From Maribacter sp. MJ134 (lineage in GTDB: Bacteria > Bacteroidota > Bacteroidia > Flavobacteriales > Flavobacteriaceae): a stretch of DNA of 64,000 nucleotides. The stretch spans positions 1,984,001 through 2,048,000 of the forward strand of contig NZ_CP034570.1 in the NCBI RefSeq assembly GCF_003970695.1. Reading direction: 5' to 3'. The notes under the pieces are model-generated. The model made no database searches, was not told the origin of the DNA, and was given only the letters and a program-made list of their open reading frames with translations. The position numbers and the translations under genes are program-made. This document shows positions 10,598-19,007 of this stretch, piece after piece; the first letter of the stretch is position 1, and every line of letters begins with the position of its first letter.

Positions 10598-11667
10598 TTC
10601 AGCTTTTCCATGAGCAAGTGAACCAATTCCTTTGCTCCATATTCCAGTACATCGAACGCTGGGAGTTTGGTCTCCAGGGTAATCTGTTTACATGCTTCAG
10701 GTATTTCCTCCTTGGTCATACCTTCATGATTTACAGTTATGGCAATGACTTCTTTTCCTGAAATTACTTGAATTGCATTTATCTGTTCCTTCAAAGAGTG
10801 CATTTTATAACCTGGAAAACCATCATATTCCACACGTGTGGGTGCGTGTTGTAAAATCACATAATCGGGGCGACCCGCAGCCAAAATTTCGAATCCGCCG
10901 GGATAGGCCGGATTCATTAGACTGCCCTGACCTTCAATGACGATTACATCAGGAGACTCGTTCTTAAAAGCACTCACCACGGCATGTTCTATTTCTCCCG
11001 AAACAAAATCGTTGATGCAACTGTCCATTACCATACTGTATTTGGCACCCTGCATCCAGCCGGTCTGTCCGGTCCCTATCATTTCCGCCTTTTTTCCGGC
11101 AGCTCTAAAAGCGTGTACCAACAACCAAGCGGTGGTACGTTTTCCCAAAGCGGAATCCGTACCCAATACGGCCAGTTTTAAACAATCTACCTTTTCAATA
11201 GCACCAGTAAAGAAATGGAGTTTATCACGGTCCGGTGTTTTTCTGATGTCCCGTACCTGACAATTATTTTTTCGAGCCACAGCCATTAAGTCCGAATCAT
11301 TGGTGAGAAAATCATGGAGCCCACTATCCACGTTCCATCCTTTTTCCAACGCTTTTCTAATAGTAGCTTTGGCCACTTGGGGTAAGCGACCACCGTCCGG
11401 TGCAAGTCCTATGACCAAATAAGTTGGCATGTTATCCGTGACGCTTAATTGCGAAACTGCTGTTTCAATATTACTAAAAATAGGAATATTATTGGGTCTT
11501 CCGTCCAAAACATCACCAGCGTCCTTACCGGCATATTTTTCGTCAAGCACCCCCACTATTTCATACCGTTCCGTAAAACGTACGAGACCATGGGCCGTTT
11601 TTCCGTTCGGTGTATTAAAAGCGCCTTCGCAGTATACCAGGGCTTTACCATCTATTACTTTTTTCAT
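10594..11667 (-). CDS. DUF1611 / DgcN-like protein (D-glutamate N-acetyltransferase family)
   Basis: The 357-residue protein belongs to the DUF1611 family. It has an N-terminal Rossmann-like region (to about residue 130) and a C-terminal P-loop domain with Walker-A-like GTDSALGKRT at residues 169-178 and a VIVIEGQGSLMNPAYPGG segment. Members called DgcN acetylate D-glutamate in marine bacteria, and their partner DgcA then racemises the product. The neighbour here is an epimerase of the DgcA group, with a 4-base overlap. The upstream PLP enzyme gene ends 41 bases before the start, so all three are probably cotranscribed. The family is certain; the acetyltransferase activity of this member is inferred from context. 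Confidence 0.8.
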   Translation of the reverse strand: MKKVIDGKALVYCEGAFNTPNGKTAHGLVRFTERYEIVGVLDEKYAGKDAGDVLDGRPNNIPIFSNIETAVSQLSVTDNMPTYLVIGLAPDGGRLPQVAKATIRKALEKGWNVDSGLHDFLTNDSDLMAVARKNNCQVRDIRKTPDRDKLHFFTGAIEKVDCLKLAVLGTDSALGKRTTAWLLVHAFRAAGKKAEMIGTGQTGWMQGAKYSMVMDSCINDFVSGEIEHAVVSAFKNESPDVIVIEGQGSLMNPAYPGGFEILAAGRPDYVILQHAPTRVEYDGFPGYKMHSLKEQINAIQVISGKEVIAITVNHEGMTKEEIPEACKQITLETKLPAFDVLEYGAKELVHLLMEKLK

Positions 11668-11708
11668 ACTATATTTTTAGTTGTGATTCTCTTCTAAAAA
11701 GGAATCCA

Positions 11709-12770
11709 TTAATGTTTTGCAGTGAGCACGGCCACAAAACGGTCGGGCTCCAAATTTAATTCTTCATCTAATTCCAACAAGCCTATTAAGCCTGCTGTAG
11801 CCGCCGGTAAGATTTTAAAACCTTCTTTTTTTGCCAATAATGCCGTCATTTCACGTAATTTCTTATCGCTGATATTGTAGGCACTTCCGTTGGATTCCTT
11901 TAAAGCATATAAGGCTTCTTCGCCATCAAAACTGTGCCAGTTGATCAAAGGTTCGTTATAGACGGTCTCCTTGATTTTATCGGGATTCAAATCCTTACAA
12001 TGGTCCAATCCTTGCAAAAAGGATTGAATGATAGGGTTTTTAAAGGACGAAGAGGCCGCGACCATCTTGGGTATCCGTGATGTTTTACCACGCTTGTACA
12101 AACTAACGAATCCTCTATAGATTCCAGCGAACAAAGTACCGTTGGAAACCGGAACGGCACAATATTTTGGTGCGTCTCCTAAATCTTCGAAAATCTCCTG
12201 GGCAATTTGCGCATAAGCGGATATCTGCAACGGTGTATTGGAACCGCCAGGATTGGCATCGTACCATCCATTCCGACTAGCATGCTCCGTGCTTTTCATC
12301 ACCACCTCTTCATAGCTTCCCGGTAATCTAATAATTTCGGCGTTCAAACGTTCAATCTCCGCGATTCTGTCCGTGTGATAGGTTTCCGGTATGTATACTT
12401 TACAAGCTATGCCCGCTAAATCTGCCGCTAAAGCCATTGCCACACCATAATTACCGCAAGTAGCCAGGGAAACCACCTTATATTCCCTACGTAATGCGTC
12501 ATACAACTGTGCAAAAGCAATTCTGTCCTTTTGTGTACCGGTAGGGTTATCTCCTTCGTACTTTATATAAAGCTGGCGCACATCGAACTCTCGTTCCAAG
12601 GTCTTTGCCCTACTCAGTCCCGTATCCCCAACTTCTAAGCTGATGATATCCTCATAACACTCCAATCTATCTACTAGGGATTTCGTTGTATCCTTAACCA
12701 AAACACTTAGTTTTCTGGCTTCGGATGACACTTTATTCTCTGCGGATTTTACACCGTCCTTTAGGTTCAT
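11709..12770 (-). CDS. Threonine-synthase-like PLP-dependent enzyme
   Basis: The 353-residue protein belongs to the tryptophan-synthase-beta (fold type II) PLP family. The segment GDNPTGTQKDRIAF contains the probable Schiff-base lysine K81, and SLATCGNYGVAMALAA is the substrate carboxylate loop. It resembles threonine synthases but lacks their N-terminal extension and is not beside homoserine kinase or other threonine genes. It may be a beta-eliminating ammonia-lyase or a beta-replacement enzyme acting on a hydroxy-amino acid or D-amino acid. It is first in the operon with the DUF1611 and epimerase genes, so its substrate is probably chemically linked to theirs. The exact reaction cannot be read from sequence. 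Confidence 0.75.
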   Translation of the reverse strand: MNLKDGVKSAENKVSSEARKLSVLVKDTTKSLVDRLECYEDIISLEVGDTGLSRAKTLEREFDVRQLYIKYEGDNPTGTQKDRIAFAQLYDALRREYKVVSLATCGNYGVAMALAADLAGIACKVYIPETYHTDRIAEIERLNAEIIRLPGSYEEVVMKSTEHASRNGWYDANPGGSNTPLQISAYAQIAQEIFEDLGDAPKYCAVPVSNGTLFAGIYRGFVSLYKRGKTSRIPKMVAASSSFKNPIIQSFLQGLDHCKDLNPDKIKETVYNEPLINWHSFDGEEALYALKESNGSAYNISDKKLREMTALLAKKEGFKILPAATAGLIGLLELDEELNLEPDRFVAVLTAKH

Positions 12771-12794
12771 TTTTTAGGGTTCCGTTCTTTTTTA

Positions 12795-12874
12795 AGGTAC
12801 ATTATTTAGTCTGATAAATACAATTAAAATTTAGATTTTATTTCTTGAAAAATGGGTGCATAGGTACATTATTT
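12795..12874. promoter_or_regulatory. Direct repeats in the divergent control region before the PLP and serine hydrolase genes
   Basis: The 13-base word AGGTACATTATTT occurs at 12795-12807 and again at 12862-12874, in the same orientation with starts 67 bases apart. Both lie in the 252-base gap between two divergent genes. A regulator shared by both transcription units could bind here. No protein is known to recognise this word, so the function is inferred from the exact repetition and position. Confidence 0.4.
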
Positions 12875-13022
12875 TTAACTTTCATTTCGGAATTTAACAT
12901 ATTTTCTAAGTGCCTCTGGTTGCACTGAGCCATTCTATTGGGTTTGTCGACAAGCGGCATACATCAAAAATTAACATACTACCTGTCAGTGGATTATCTA
13001 CTTTTGACTACATTTTTAAACC

Positions 13023-13940
13023 ATGATAAAATCAATGAAATCAAAACGTTTCTTTTTCGTTTTCTCGCTTATCGCAAGCACTTTGGTATCGGCTCAAAAT
13101 GAGCTACCTATACCTACCGAGGATACTAGAATAAAACCACTATCCAAACTTTTAGACAGTTCTTTACAAACCAAGCTTGAAAGTGAGTTAGCGGCACATG
13201 CCGATTGGAATAGGCTCATATCCCAGAAAAAAATGGCCGTAGGCATTGTAGATTTAAGCGACCCTGACAATGTGCGCTTTGCCCGTGTAAATGGTAACCA
13301 TATGATGTATGCCGCAAGTTTACCTAAAATTGCCATTCTTTTGGCTGCAATGGATGCCATTGATAAAGGCGAGCTTAAGGAAACAGCCGAAGTAAAAAAA
13401 GACATGCGCCTTATGATCAGCAAATCTAACAACGCCGCATCTACGCGTATGATAGACCGAGTTGGCTATGCGAAGTTAGAGGCGGTCATGACGGACCCAA
13501 AATATAATTTTTACGATGAGGATAAAGGTGGTGGTCTATGGGTAGGCAAGCGTTATGGAGGAGGAGGCAACACCAATAGGGAACCTCTTAAAAACTTAAG
13601 CCATGCGGCCACGGTAACACAAGTATGTAGGTACTACTATTTATTGGCGAACGGAAAATTGGTCAATGAAAAGCGTTCCGAACAAATGTTGGCTATTATG
13701 GAAGACCCGGAATTACATCACAAGTTCGTAAACACTTTGGACCAAATTGCGCCCAATGCACGATTGTTCCGCAAATCTGGCTCATGGAGAACTTATCATT
13801 CCGATTCCATATTGGTTTGGGGCGAAAATTCCGAACGCAGATATATTCTAGTAGCGTTGATCGATGATCCTAGCGGAGAACAAATTATCAGAAGTTTGGT
13901 AAAACCCATTGAGAAGGTTTTAAAAAAGCCAGTACTTTAG
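13023..13940 (+). CDS. Secreted SxxK serine hydrolase (class A beta-lactamase / DD-peptidase fold)
   Basis: The 305-residue product has a signal peptide (cleavage near VSAQNE) and the three active-site motifs of penicillin-recognising enzymes: S99-L-P-K102, S135-N-N and K251-S-G. The last replaces the usual KTG. It lacks the Glu166 omega-loop pattern expected of a true class A beta-lactamase, so cleavage of a peptide or muropeptide, or an amide ligase-type reaction, is more likely than drug resistance. It acts in the periplasm. The transporter gene begins 32 bases downstream on the same strand. A second hydrolase with the same motifs is at 17748-19007. Confidence 0.85.
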   Translation: MIKSMKSKRFFFVFSLIASTLVSAQNELPIPTEDTRIKPLSKLLDSSLQTKLESELAAHADWNRLISQKKMAVGIVDLSDPDNVRFARVNGNHMMYAASLPKIAILLAAMDAIDKGELKETAEVKKDMRLMISKSNNAASTRMIDRVGYAKLEAVMTDPKYNFYDEDKGGGLWVGKRYGGGGNTNREPLKNLSHAATVTQVCRYYYLLANGKLVNEKRSEQMLAIMEDPELHHKFVNTLDQIAPNARLFRKSGSWRTYHSDSILVWGENSERRYILVALIDDPSGEQIIRSLVKPIEKVLKKPVL

Positions 13941-13972
13941 TAGCCGGAAACTAAAAGTGTTCCGCCAAGCGG

Positions 13973-16783
13973 ATGATTAAAAATTTAGTAAAGAAGCTAT
14001 TTGATATACGGGAGGGCGAATTCAAAGTATGCCTTTGGATGCTCTCCTATATCTTTTTGACCATAACGGTTTTATTGATCATAAAGCCCACCGTAAATGC
14101 ACTGTTCCTTTCTGAACTTGGTGTGGAGCAATTACCTTTTGCCTTTTTATTGGTGGCCGTTACGGCCATGGTCAGTTCTTTTTTCTACTCCCGTGCCGTG
14201 TCCAAATATGCGCTCAATAAGGTTATTAAGACCACCTTAATAAGTTCTATCGTAATTCTTATAGGTCTGGGAATCCTATTGACCTTGAACATCATCAATA
14301 TCTTTGTCCTGTACTTTTTTTATACCTGGGTAGCCATTTATGCGGTACTTTCCGCATCACAATTCTGGGTGTTGGCCAATTTGGTGTACAACGTTAGGGA
14401 AGCAAAACGACTTTTTGGTTTCATAGGTTCTGGTGCCATCATGGGCGGAATCATAGGGGGATACCTTACCTCGATTCTCGCGCCCTATATTGGCAATGAA
14501 AATCTAGTATTTATTGCGGCATTCCTATTATTTCTTTGTATACCCTTACTACAAAAGGTCTGGGTTAACCGCGTTAAAAACCTAGGTGACTTTAAAGAGA
14601 AAAAAAGAACGGTCAGCACTGCAGAACGACCTTTACGTCTTGTTTTAAAATCAAAACACCTGAGCTACATTGCGTGTATCGTGGCAGTAAGTGTACTGGT
14701 CGCTAAGTTGGTGGATTATCTGTTCAGCGATTTTGCGGCGGCGACGTTTGAGGATGCGGATGAACTCACCGCTTTCTTCGCATTTTGGTTTTCAACCTTC
14801 AATCTATTGTCCCTAGTCATACAGTTATTCTTCACCCACCGTATTGTAGGCATTTGGGGTGTCGGGTTTTCACTTTTATTACTTCCGATAGGTATTTTTG
14901 GTGGAAGCATTTTCTTTTTACTCTTACCGGAGCTTTCTGCGGTTGTGGTCATCAAGGCGATGGACGGTATCCTGAAACAATCCGTTCATAAAAGCGCTTC
15001 GGAACTATTGGCACTGCCCCTACCCTTTGAGTTGAAGAACAAGACCAAATCCTTTATAGATGTGGTCGTAGACAGTATCGCTACCGGTATTGCCGGTTGT
15101 CTCCTAATTTTTGTCATCCGGGGGTTGGATTTGCCCTCCTTCTATATTGGAGTGCTTATTTTGGCCCTAGTGGTACTTTGGTTGTTCTTTATTTTCAAAG
15201 TTCGAAAGGAATACTATCGGACTTTCCGAACCAACCTGGAAATCCTTACGGATAAAAAAACGAACACAAAAAAGTCTTCGGAAAAGCCGGCTTCGGTGGT
15301 ACAGGGAATGCGTACCGTTTTTAATAACGGAACGGAAGAACAAATCCTTTTTATGCTCCAAAAATTGATGGAAATCAACGATAAGCGTTTTGAGGAAGCT
15401 GTAGAACGCCTTTTAGACCATCCGTCCGTACAAGTAAAGACCGCCGCCATCCAGAACCTATATTTCCTGAACAGTAAAAGTATGACCGCCGATATTGGTC
15501 TACTTTTAAAGATAGATAATCATGAGCTTACTGTGGCGACCTTGGCCTATGTATTGCGGTTTGCAGAAAAGGAATCGGAATTTGTGTACGAACAATACCT
15601 TAACCATACCAACACTAGAATCGCGAATGCCGCCCTATATTGTTTGGCTAGGGAAGTGCGGGATAATTTCGCTCTACAAAAACAATTTAACGTAAGAGCA
15701 CTGCTGGAGCAGCAGCTAAAAAATATAGGTGCCAGAGATGCGTGGACCGAAGACATAAAACCGCTTATTGAGACCATCGGGGTGGCCAACTTGCCCCATT
15801 TTTATCCGGTGCTTCTGAAATATCTTGAACATCCGGACCCAGAAATAGTCGCTGAAACCATTAGGGCCATGGGGCAAAGCATGCACCCTATGTTTTTAAC
15901 GGAACTCCTTCCTTTTCTTGCTAATAAGCAGCAAAGAAAAACTACGGTCAAGGCTCTACAACATTACGGACCAAGATTATTACCGGTACTTACGGAGAAC
16001 GTTCAAAAAAGAAAACAGCCCTTACCGGTGTTACGCTTTATTCCTATGGTGATACAGTCCTTTAGTTCGAAGCAGGCCGTAAAAAGCTTGCTCCTACTTT
16101 TAAAGGACACCGATTTGACCATTCGCCTAGAGGTGGTCCGAGCCTTGAGTACCATGCGCAGCTCGCATCCGGAACTGAAATTTAACCGGTACAAAGTGGT
16201 ATCCAGTATCTATGAAGAATGCAAGCTGCACCACCAGACCTTGGCGGCCATGCATACCCAAATTATTATTTCCTATCGGAACCGAAAAAAGTCCAGAAAG
16301 GAAATCAGCGATGCGGAGCGCGAAGCACGTACCAGTCTTTTGGAACTGTTAGAACGAAGGTTGGATGCCGGTCTGGAACGTATTTTTAAACTCTTGGGTC
16401 TACGCTATCGCCAAACCGATATCAATATTGCTTATGAAGGCCTCCTGAGCGAAAAAGAGGAAGCGCAAACCAATGCCATAGAATTTTTAGACAACCTTTT
16501 AACGGGCGACCTAAAACGCAAACTGCTACCCATTATAGAGGACTCCGCAGTGGATATTTCCTCTGAGGCCGAACTTCAAAAAATTAAGCATAAGATACCG
16601 ACAGAGCTAGAATGTTTTCAATTGCTACTACAGGAAAACGACCTTAAAGTAAAATTGGCCGTGCTCTACCTTATATCACAACAAAAAGAGGTAAAGTACC
16701 TGCCTATCGTAGAAAGGTATACGGATAGCGAAGATCTCAAATTAAGGACTTTTGCGAGAGAGGCTAAGGAAGCGTTGGTTTAA
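13973..16783 (+). CDS. Npt/TLC-type nucleotide-transporter-like membrane protein fused to HEAT repeats
   Basis: The 936-residue protein has about twelve hydrophobic segments in residues 1-415 and a soluble helical C-terminal half (about 440-936) of HEAT-like repeats such as LEHPDPEIVAETIRAMGQS. The segment ASQFWVLANLVYNVREAKRLFG followed by a glycine-rich helix (GSGAIMGGIIGG) is characteristic of the ADP/ATP translocase-like Npt/TLC branch of the major facilitator superfamily. In parasites these exchange ATP for ADP; in free-living bacteria the substrate is mostly unknown. It probably shares a transcript with the serine hydrolase 32 bases upstream. The soluble half may sense or bind a partner. 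The substrate assignment is uncertain. Confidence 0.75.
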   Translation: MIKNLVKKLFDIREGEFKVCLWMLSYIFLTITVLLIIKPTVNALFLSELGVEQLPFAFLLVAVTAMVSSFFYSRAVSKYALNKVIKTTLISSIVILIGLGILLTLNIINIFVLYFFYTWVAIYAVLSASQFWVLANLVYNVREAKRLFGFIGSGAIMGGIIGGYLTSILAPYIGNENLVFIAAFLLFLCIPLLQKVWVNRVKNLGDFKEKKRTVSTAERPLRLVLKSKHLSYIACIVAVSVLVAKLVDYLFSDFAAATFEDADELTAFFAFWFSTFNLLSLVIQLFFTHRIVGIWGVGFSLLLLPIGIFGGSIFFLLLPELSAVVVIKAMDGILKQSVHKSASELLALPLPFELKNKTKSFIDVVVDSIATGIAGCLLIFVIRGLDLPSFYIGVLILALVVLWLFFIFKVRKEYYRTFRTNLEILTDKKTNTKKSSEKPASVVQGMRTVFNNGTEEQILFMLQKLMEINDKRFEEAVERLLDHPSVQVKTAAIQNLYFLNSKSMTADIGLLLKIDNHELTVATLAYVLRFAEKESEFVYEQYLNHTNTRIANAALYCLAREVRDNFALQKQFNVRALLEQQLKNIGARDAWTEDIKPLIETIGVANLPHFYPVLLKYLEHPDPEIVAETIRAMGQSMHPMFLTELLPFLANKQQRKTTVKALQHYGPRLLPVLTENVQKRKQPLPVLRFIPMVIQSFSSKQAVKSLLLLLKDTDLTIRLEVVRALSTMRSSHPELKFNRYKVVSSIYEECKLHHQTLAAMHTQIIISYRNRKKSRKEISDAEREARTSLLELLERRLDAGLERIFKLLGLRYRQTDINIAYEGLLSEKEEAQTNAIEFLDNLLTGDLKRKLLPIIEDSAVDISSEAELQKIKHKIPTELECFQLLLQENDLKVKLAVLYLISQQKEVKYLPIVERYTDSEDLKLRTFAREAKEALV

Positions 16784-16862
16784 GGAAAAAGAAAAGGATC
16801 TTAGGTTAAGCGAACTGGACTAGGGCTTGTGCAACGGCTACCATTGTTACAGCACTTTTTTT

Positions 16863-17543
16863 CTACGCAATCTCAATTGCCACCATTTTTTCGATAATCC
16901 ACTTACCTTTTTCTTTTTTAATTAAAACCCGAAATCCCGTCCCGCAAAGTTTTCCGCATCCAAACCCGCTGTGCAGGATTCCATATGATTTGGTCGCATC
17001 GAATTGAATTCTTGAAAAACCGGTTGTTCCAGATAAATGGAAATCGTATTCTTCGCTCCACATGTCACTGGCCGCTGGAAATTCTGATCGATACTTGAAT
17101 TTTAGTTTTGGTTCTGCTTTAAGTCTGTTCACTTCTATTTTGTAATTTTTTGATAAATCCGAGGTATCCAGAATTAAATTTTTGTCCGAAAAGTACTTTA
17201 GTAGTTCTTCTCGTTCTTCTTTTTCCAACAGTCTGGTACTATCATCAACGGCTATAACCAATCTCACGGAATCAGCCTTGAATTCCGCAAGTTTCATTTG
17301 CCATTCGGTCATTGTCCTTTCCGCAATGATCGTATCATATCCGATCAATTTTTCATTTGTATCGTAGATTGGTGTTGGCGGTGGCGGTGGTCCGAGTCTA
17401 GTATTGTAATGAAGTTCTCCCATCAAAGCCGGGAATATTTCATAGGCAACTGATTGTTCAAATTCCAAATCCGTCTGCTTTTTTTCGCAGCTCGAAAAAA
17501 GCAGAAAGATTGATATTGCTATAAAGGCTTGTTTAAATGTCAT
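16863..17543 (-). CDS. Hypothetical lipoprotein
   Basis: I do not recognise this family. The start at 17543 (MTFKQAFIAIS) gives a short hydrophobic signal ending in a lipobox LFSSC (Cys near residue 19), so the 226-residue product should be lipid-anchored in the envelope; the open frame extends 19 residues upstream but that part is not signal-like. The mature part has a proline run (PPPPPTPI) near residue 60 and a charged middle. The C-terminus includes GFGCGKLCGTGF, with two cysteines that could form a disulfide, and KWIIEKMVAIEIA. It converges on the transporter gene, with a 79-base gap. Confidence 0.65.
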   Translation of the reverse strand: MTFKQAFIAISIFLLFSSCEKKQTDLEFEQSVAYEIFPALMGELHYNTRLGPPPPPTPIYDTNEKLIGYDTIIAERTMTEWQMKLAEFKADSVRLVIAVDDSTRLLEKEEREELLKYFSDKNLILDTSDLSKNYKIEVNRLKAEPKLKFKYRSEFPAASDMWSEEYDFHLSGTTGFSRIQFDATKSYGILHSGFGCGKLCGTGFRVLIKKEKGKWIIEKMVAIEIA

Positions 17544-17747
17544 ATGTGCTGTAACAATTGAAAATAGACCATATGATCTATATATCTTTTGTAGGTACAA
17601 TGTAGTGAAAATCGTTTCAACCCCCTTGTTCGTTCATCATAGCCGTATCGTATGCGATTACAAGCGAAAACAAACGTTTATCCTTGAATAAAAAAGACCC
17701 TATTGATCAAAGTAGCGTGCTTATGAGTAGTGTCTACAATTACCCCA

Positions 17748-19007
17748 TTATTTCCGAATGATCTTATCAATATTTCCTGCCAAATACATATGGTCGCTAG
17801 CGGAGTTCTTACGCAGTACATTGGTCATCAACACCACCATATATTTGCAATTATCCGGGTGCTCCACGATGGCTACGGAGTTCATAAAATTGGTAACGTT
17901 CCCCATATACTTGCCACAGGCCTCCCCTTTACTTCGGTCACATTTATACAAGGAACCGGATTTAAAGTACACGGCCGCTTCCTTTAATGCCGGTGCTTGG
18001 GCGTAGCGTATTCGGCGGTCCGTCATATACATTAGCCGTTTCATCTCTAGGCTAGACTGCTCGTCTACCACCTTGCCCTGCTCCAGCTGCACCAAGAACT
18101 TCATGAGCCCCTGTGGTGAGCCGATACTGCCTCCTTTATCTCCCACGAAGGTATTGGCACCTCGGGTAAAAAAACTGCCCAATCGCCATTCGTCCGCCGT
18201 AATTCCCAAATCCCGTAAGGGCAGATTCACCACGTCGTTACCTAGGTCCGTTAACTCCTTTCTTGGGGTTTCCTTAAAATAGGCATCGGTCTCTTCTTGG
18301 GTCAACTCCGGATATTGCTCGCCAAAAGCGGCCATTAAGAGTACTTCGCGCCAAACAATACTCGCTGCTCCGTTATTGCTTACGGAGAGCATATGGTCTG
18401 CCCATTCATAAAGGGTGAATACATCACTGGCAACGACCTGCCGCTTTACCAAGGTATTCTTTTCTATATTGTAAATTGGAATGGTATGCTCGTCCGTTAG
18501 ACCCCATACACCGGCTTTGACCGATTTATTTTTTAACAAGTCCGTACGTTTTTCCCAAGAATCGGGATAAATTTTAGCCAGTTGCACAAACAACCCGTTC
18601 AAGACAGCCAACTTGCCAACACTCCCCGGTTGGTAACCAGCGGTTTCGTTCCGTTCCGCATACCTAATATTGTTCACGTCGGAGATATCCAAGACCGTAA
18701 GTGAGTAACTTTTATCGAGTCCACGAAAAAGTCCGCTAATCTCCTTTTGAAAATCGGCATCTATAGTCATAAGAGCCATGGCACTATCCGCCTTTCTGTC
18801 CAAAAGGTTCAGGTGAATATCGCTCCAAGATTTCATAGCGCCGGCAGGTAAAGCAGTAGCATCCTTGATTTCGCCATTCTTAATACGCTCCAAACGTTTT
18901 AAGCGTTTGATGCCCGTAAGCTCGTAACCGTCTATAGGATAGTAAGTATAGGTGGTAAAGGCGGAACCTAAAATGAACAGGAACAGCAATATTGTGATTT
19001 TTTTCAT
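17748..19007 (-). CDS. Exported SxxK serine hydrolase coupled to a dikinase-like gene
   Basis: The 419-residue product has an N-terminal hydrophobic signal (MKKITILLFLFILGSAF). It carries the penicillin-binding-protein motifs S129-V-G-K132, S210-N-N and K349-S-G. Cysteines after the KSG (SLYKCDRSKGEACGKY) may form a disulfide, which fits a periplasmic location. It is longer than a class A beta-lactamase and has about 80 extra residues before the catalytic fold. Its start codon overlaps the stop of the upstream dikinase-like gene (ATGA, 19004-19007), so the two should be made together and may act on one substrate. Peptidase, transpeptidase or esterase activity are all possible. Confidence 0.8.
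   Translation of the reverse strand: MKKITILLFLFILGSAFTTYTYYPIDGYELTGIKRLKRLERIKNGEIKDATALPAGAMKSWSDIHLNLLDRKADSAMALMTIDADFQKEISGLFRGLDKSYSLTVLDISDVNNIRYAERNETAGYQPGSVGKLAVLNGLFVQLAKIYPDSWEKRTDLLKNKSVKAGVWGLTDEHTIPIYNIEKNTLVKRQVVASDVFTLYEWADHMLSVSNNGAASIVWREVLLMAAFGEQYPELTQEETDAYFKETPRKELTDLGNDVVNLPLRDLGITADEWRLGSFFTRGANTFVGDKGGSIGSPQGLMKFLVQLEQGKVVDEQSSLEMKRLMYMTDRRIRYAQAPALKEAAVYFKSGSLYKCDRSKGEACGKYMGNVTNFMNSVAIVEHPDNCKYMVVLMTNVLRKNSASDHMYLAGNIDKIIRK

Noticed and set aside
13023-13940. True beta-lactamase and drug resistance
   Set aside because: The SNN and KSG variants and no clear omega-loop glutamate argue against it; the motifs only show the fold.
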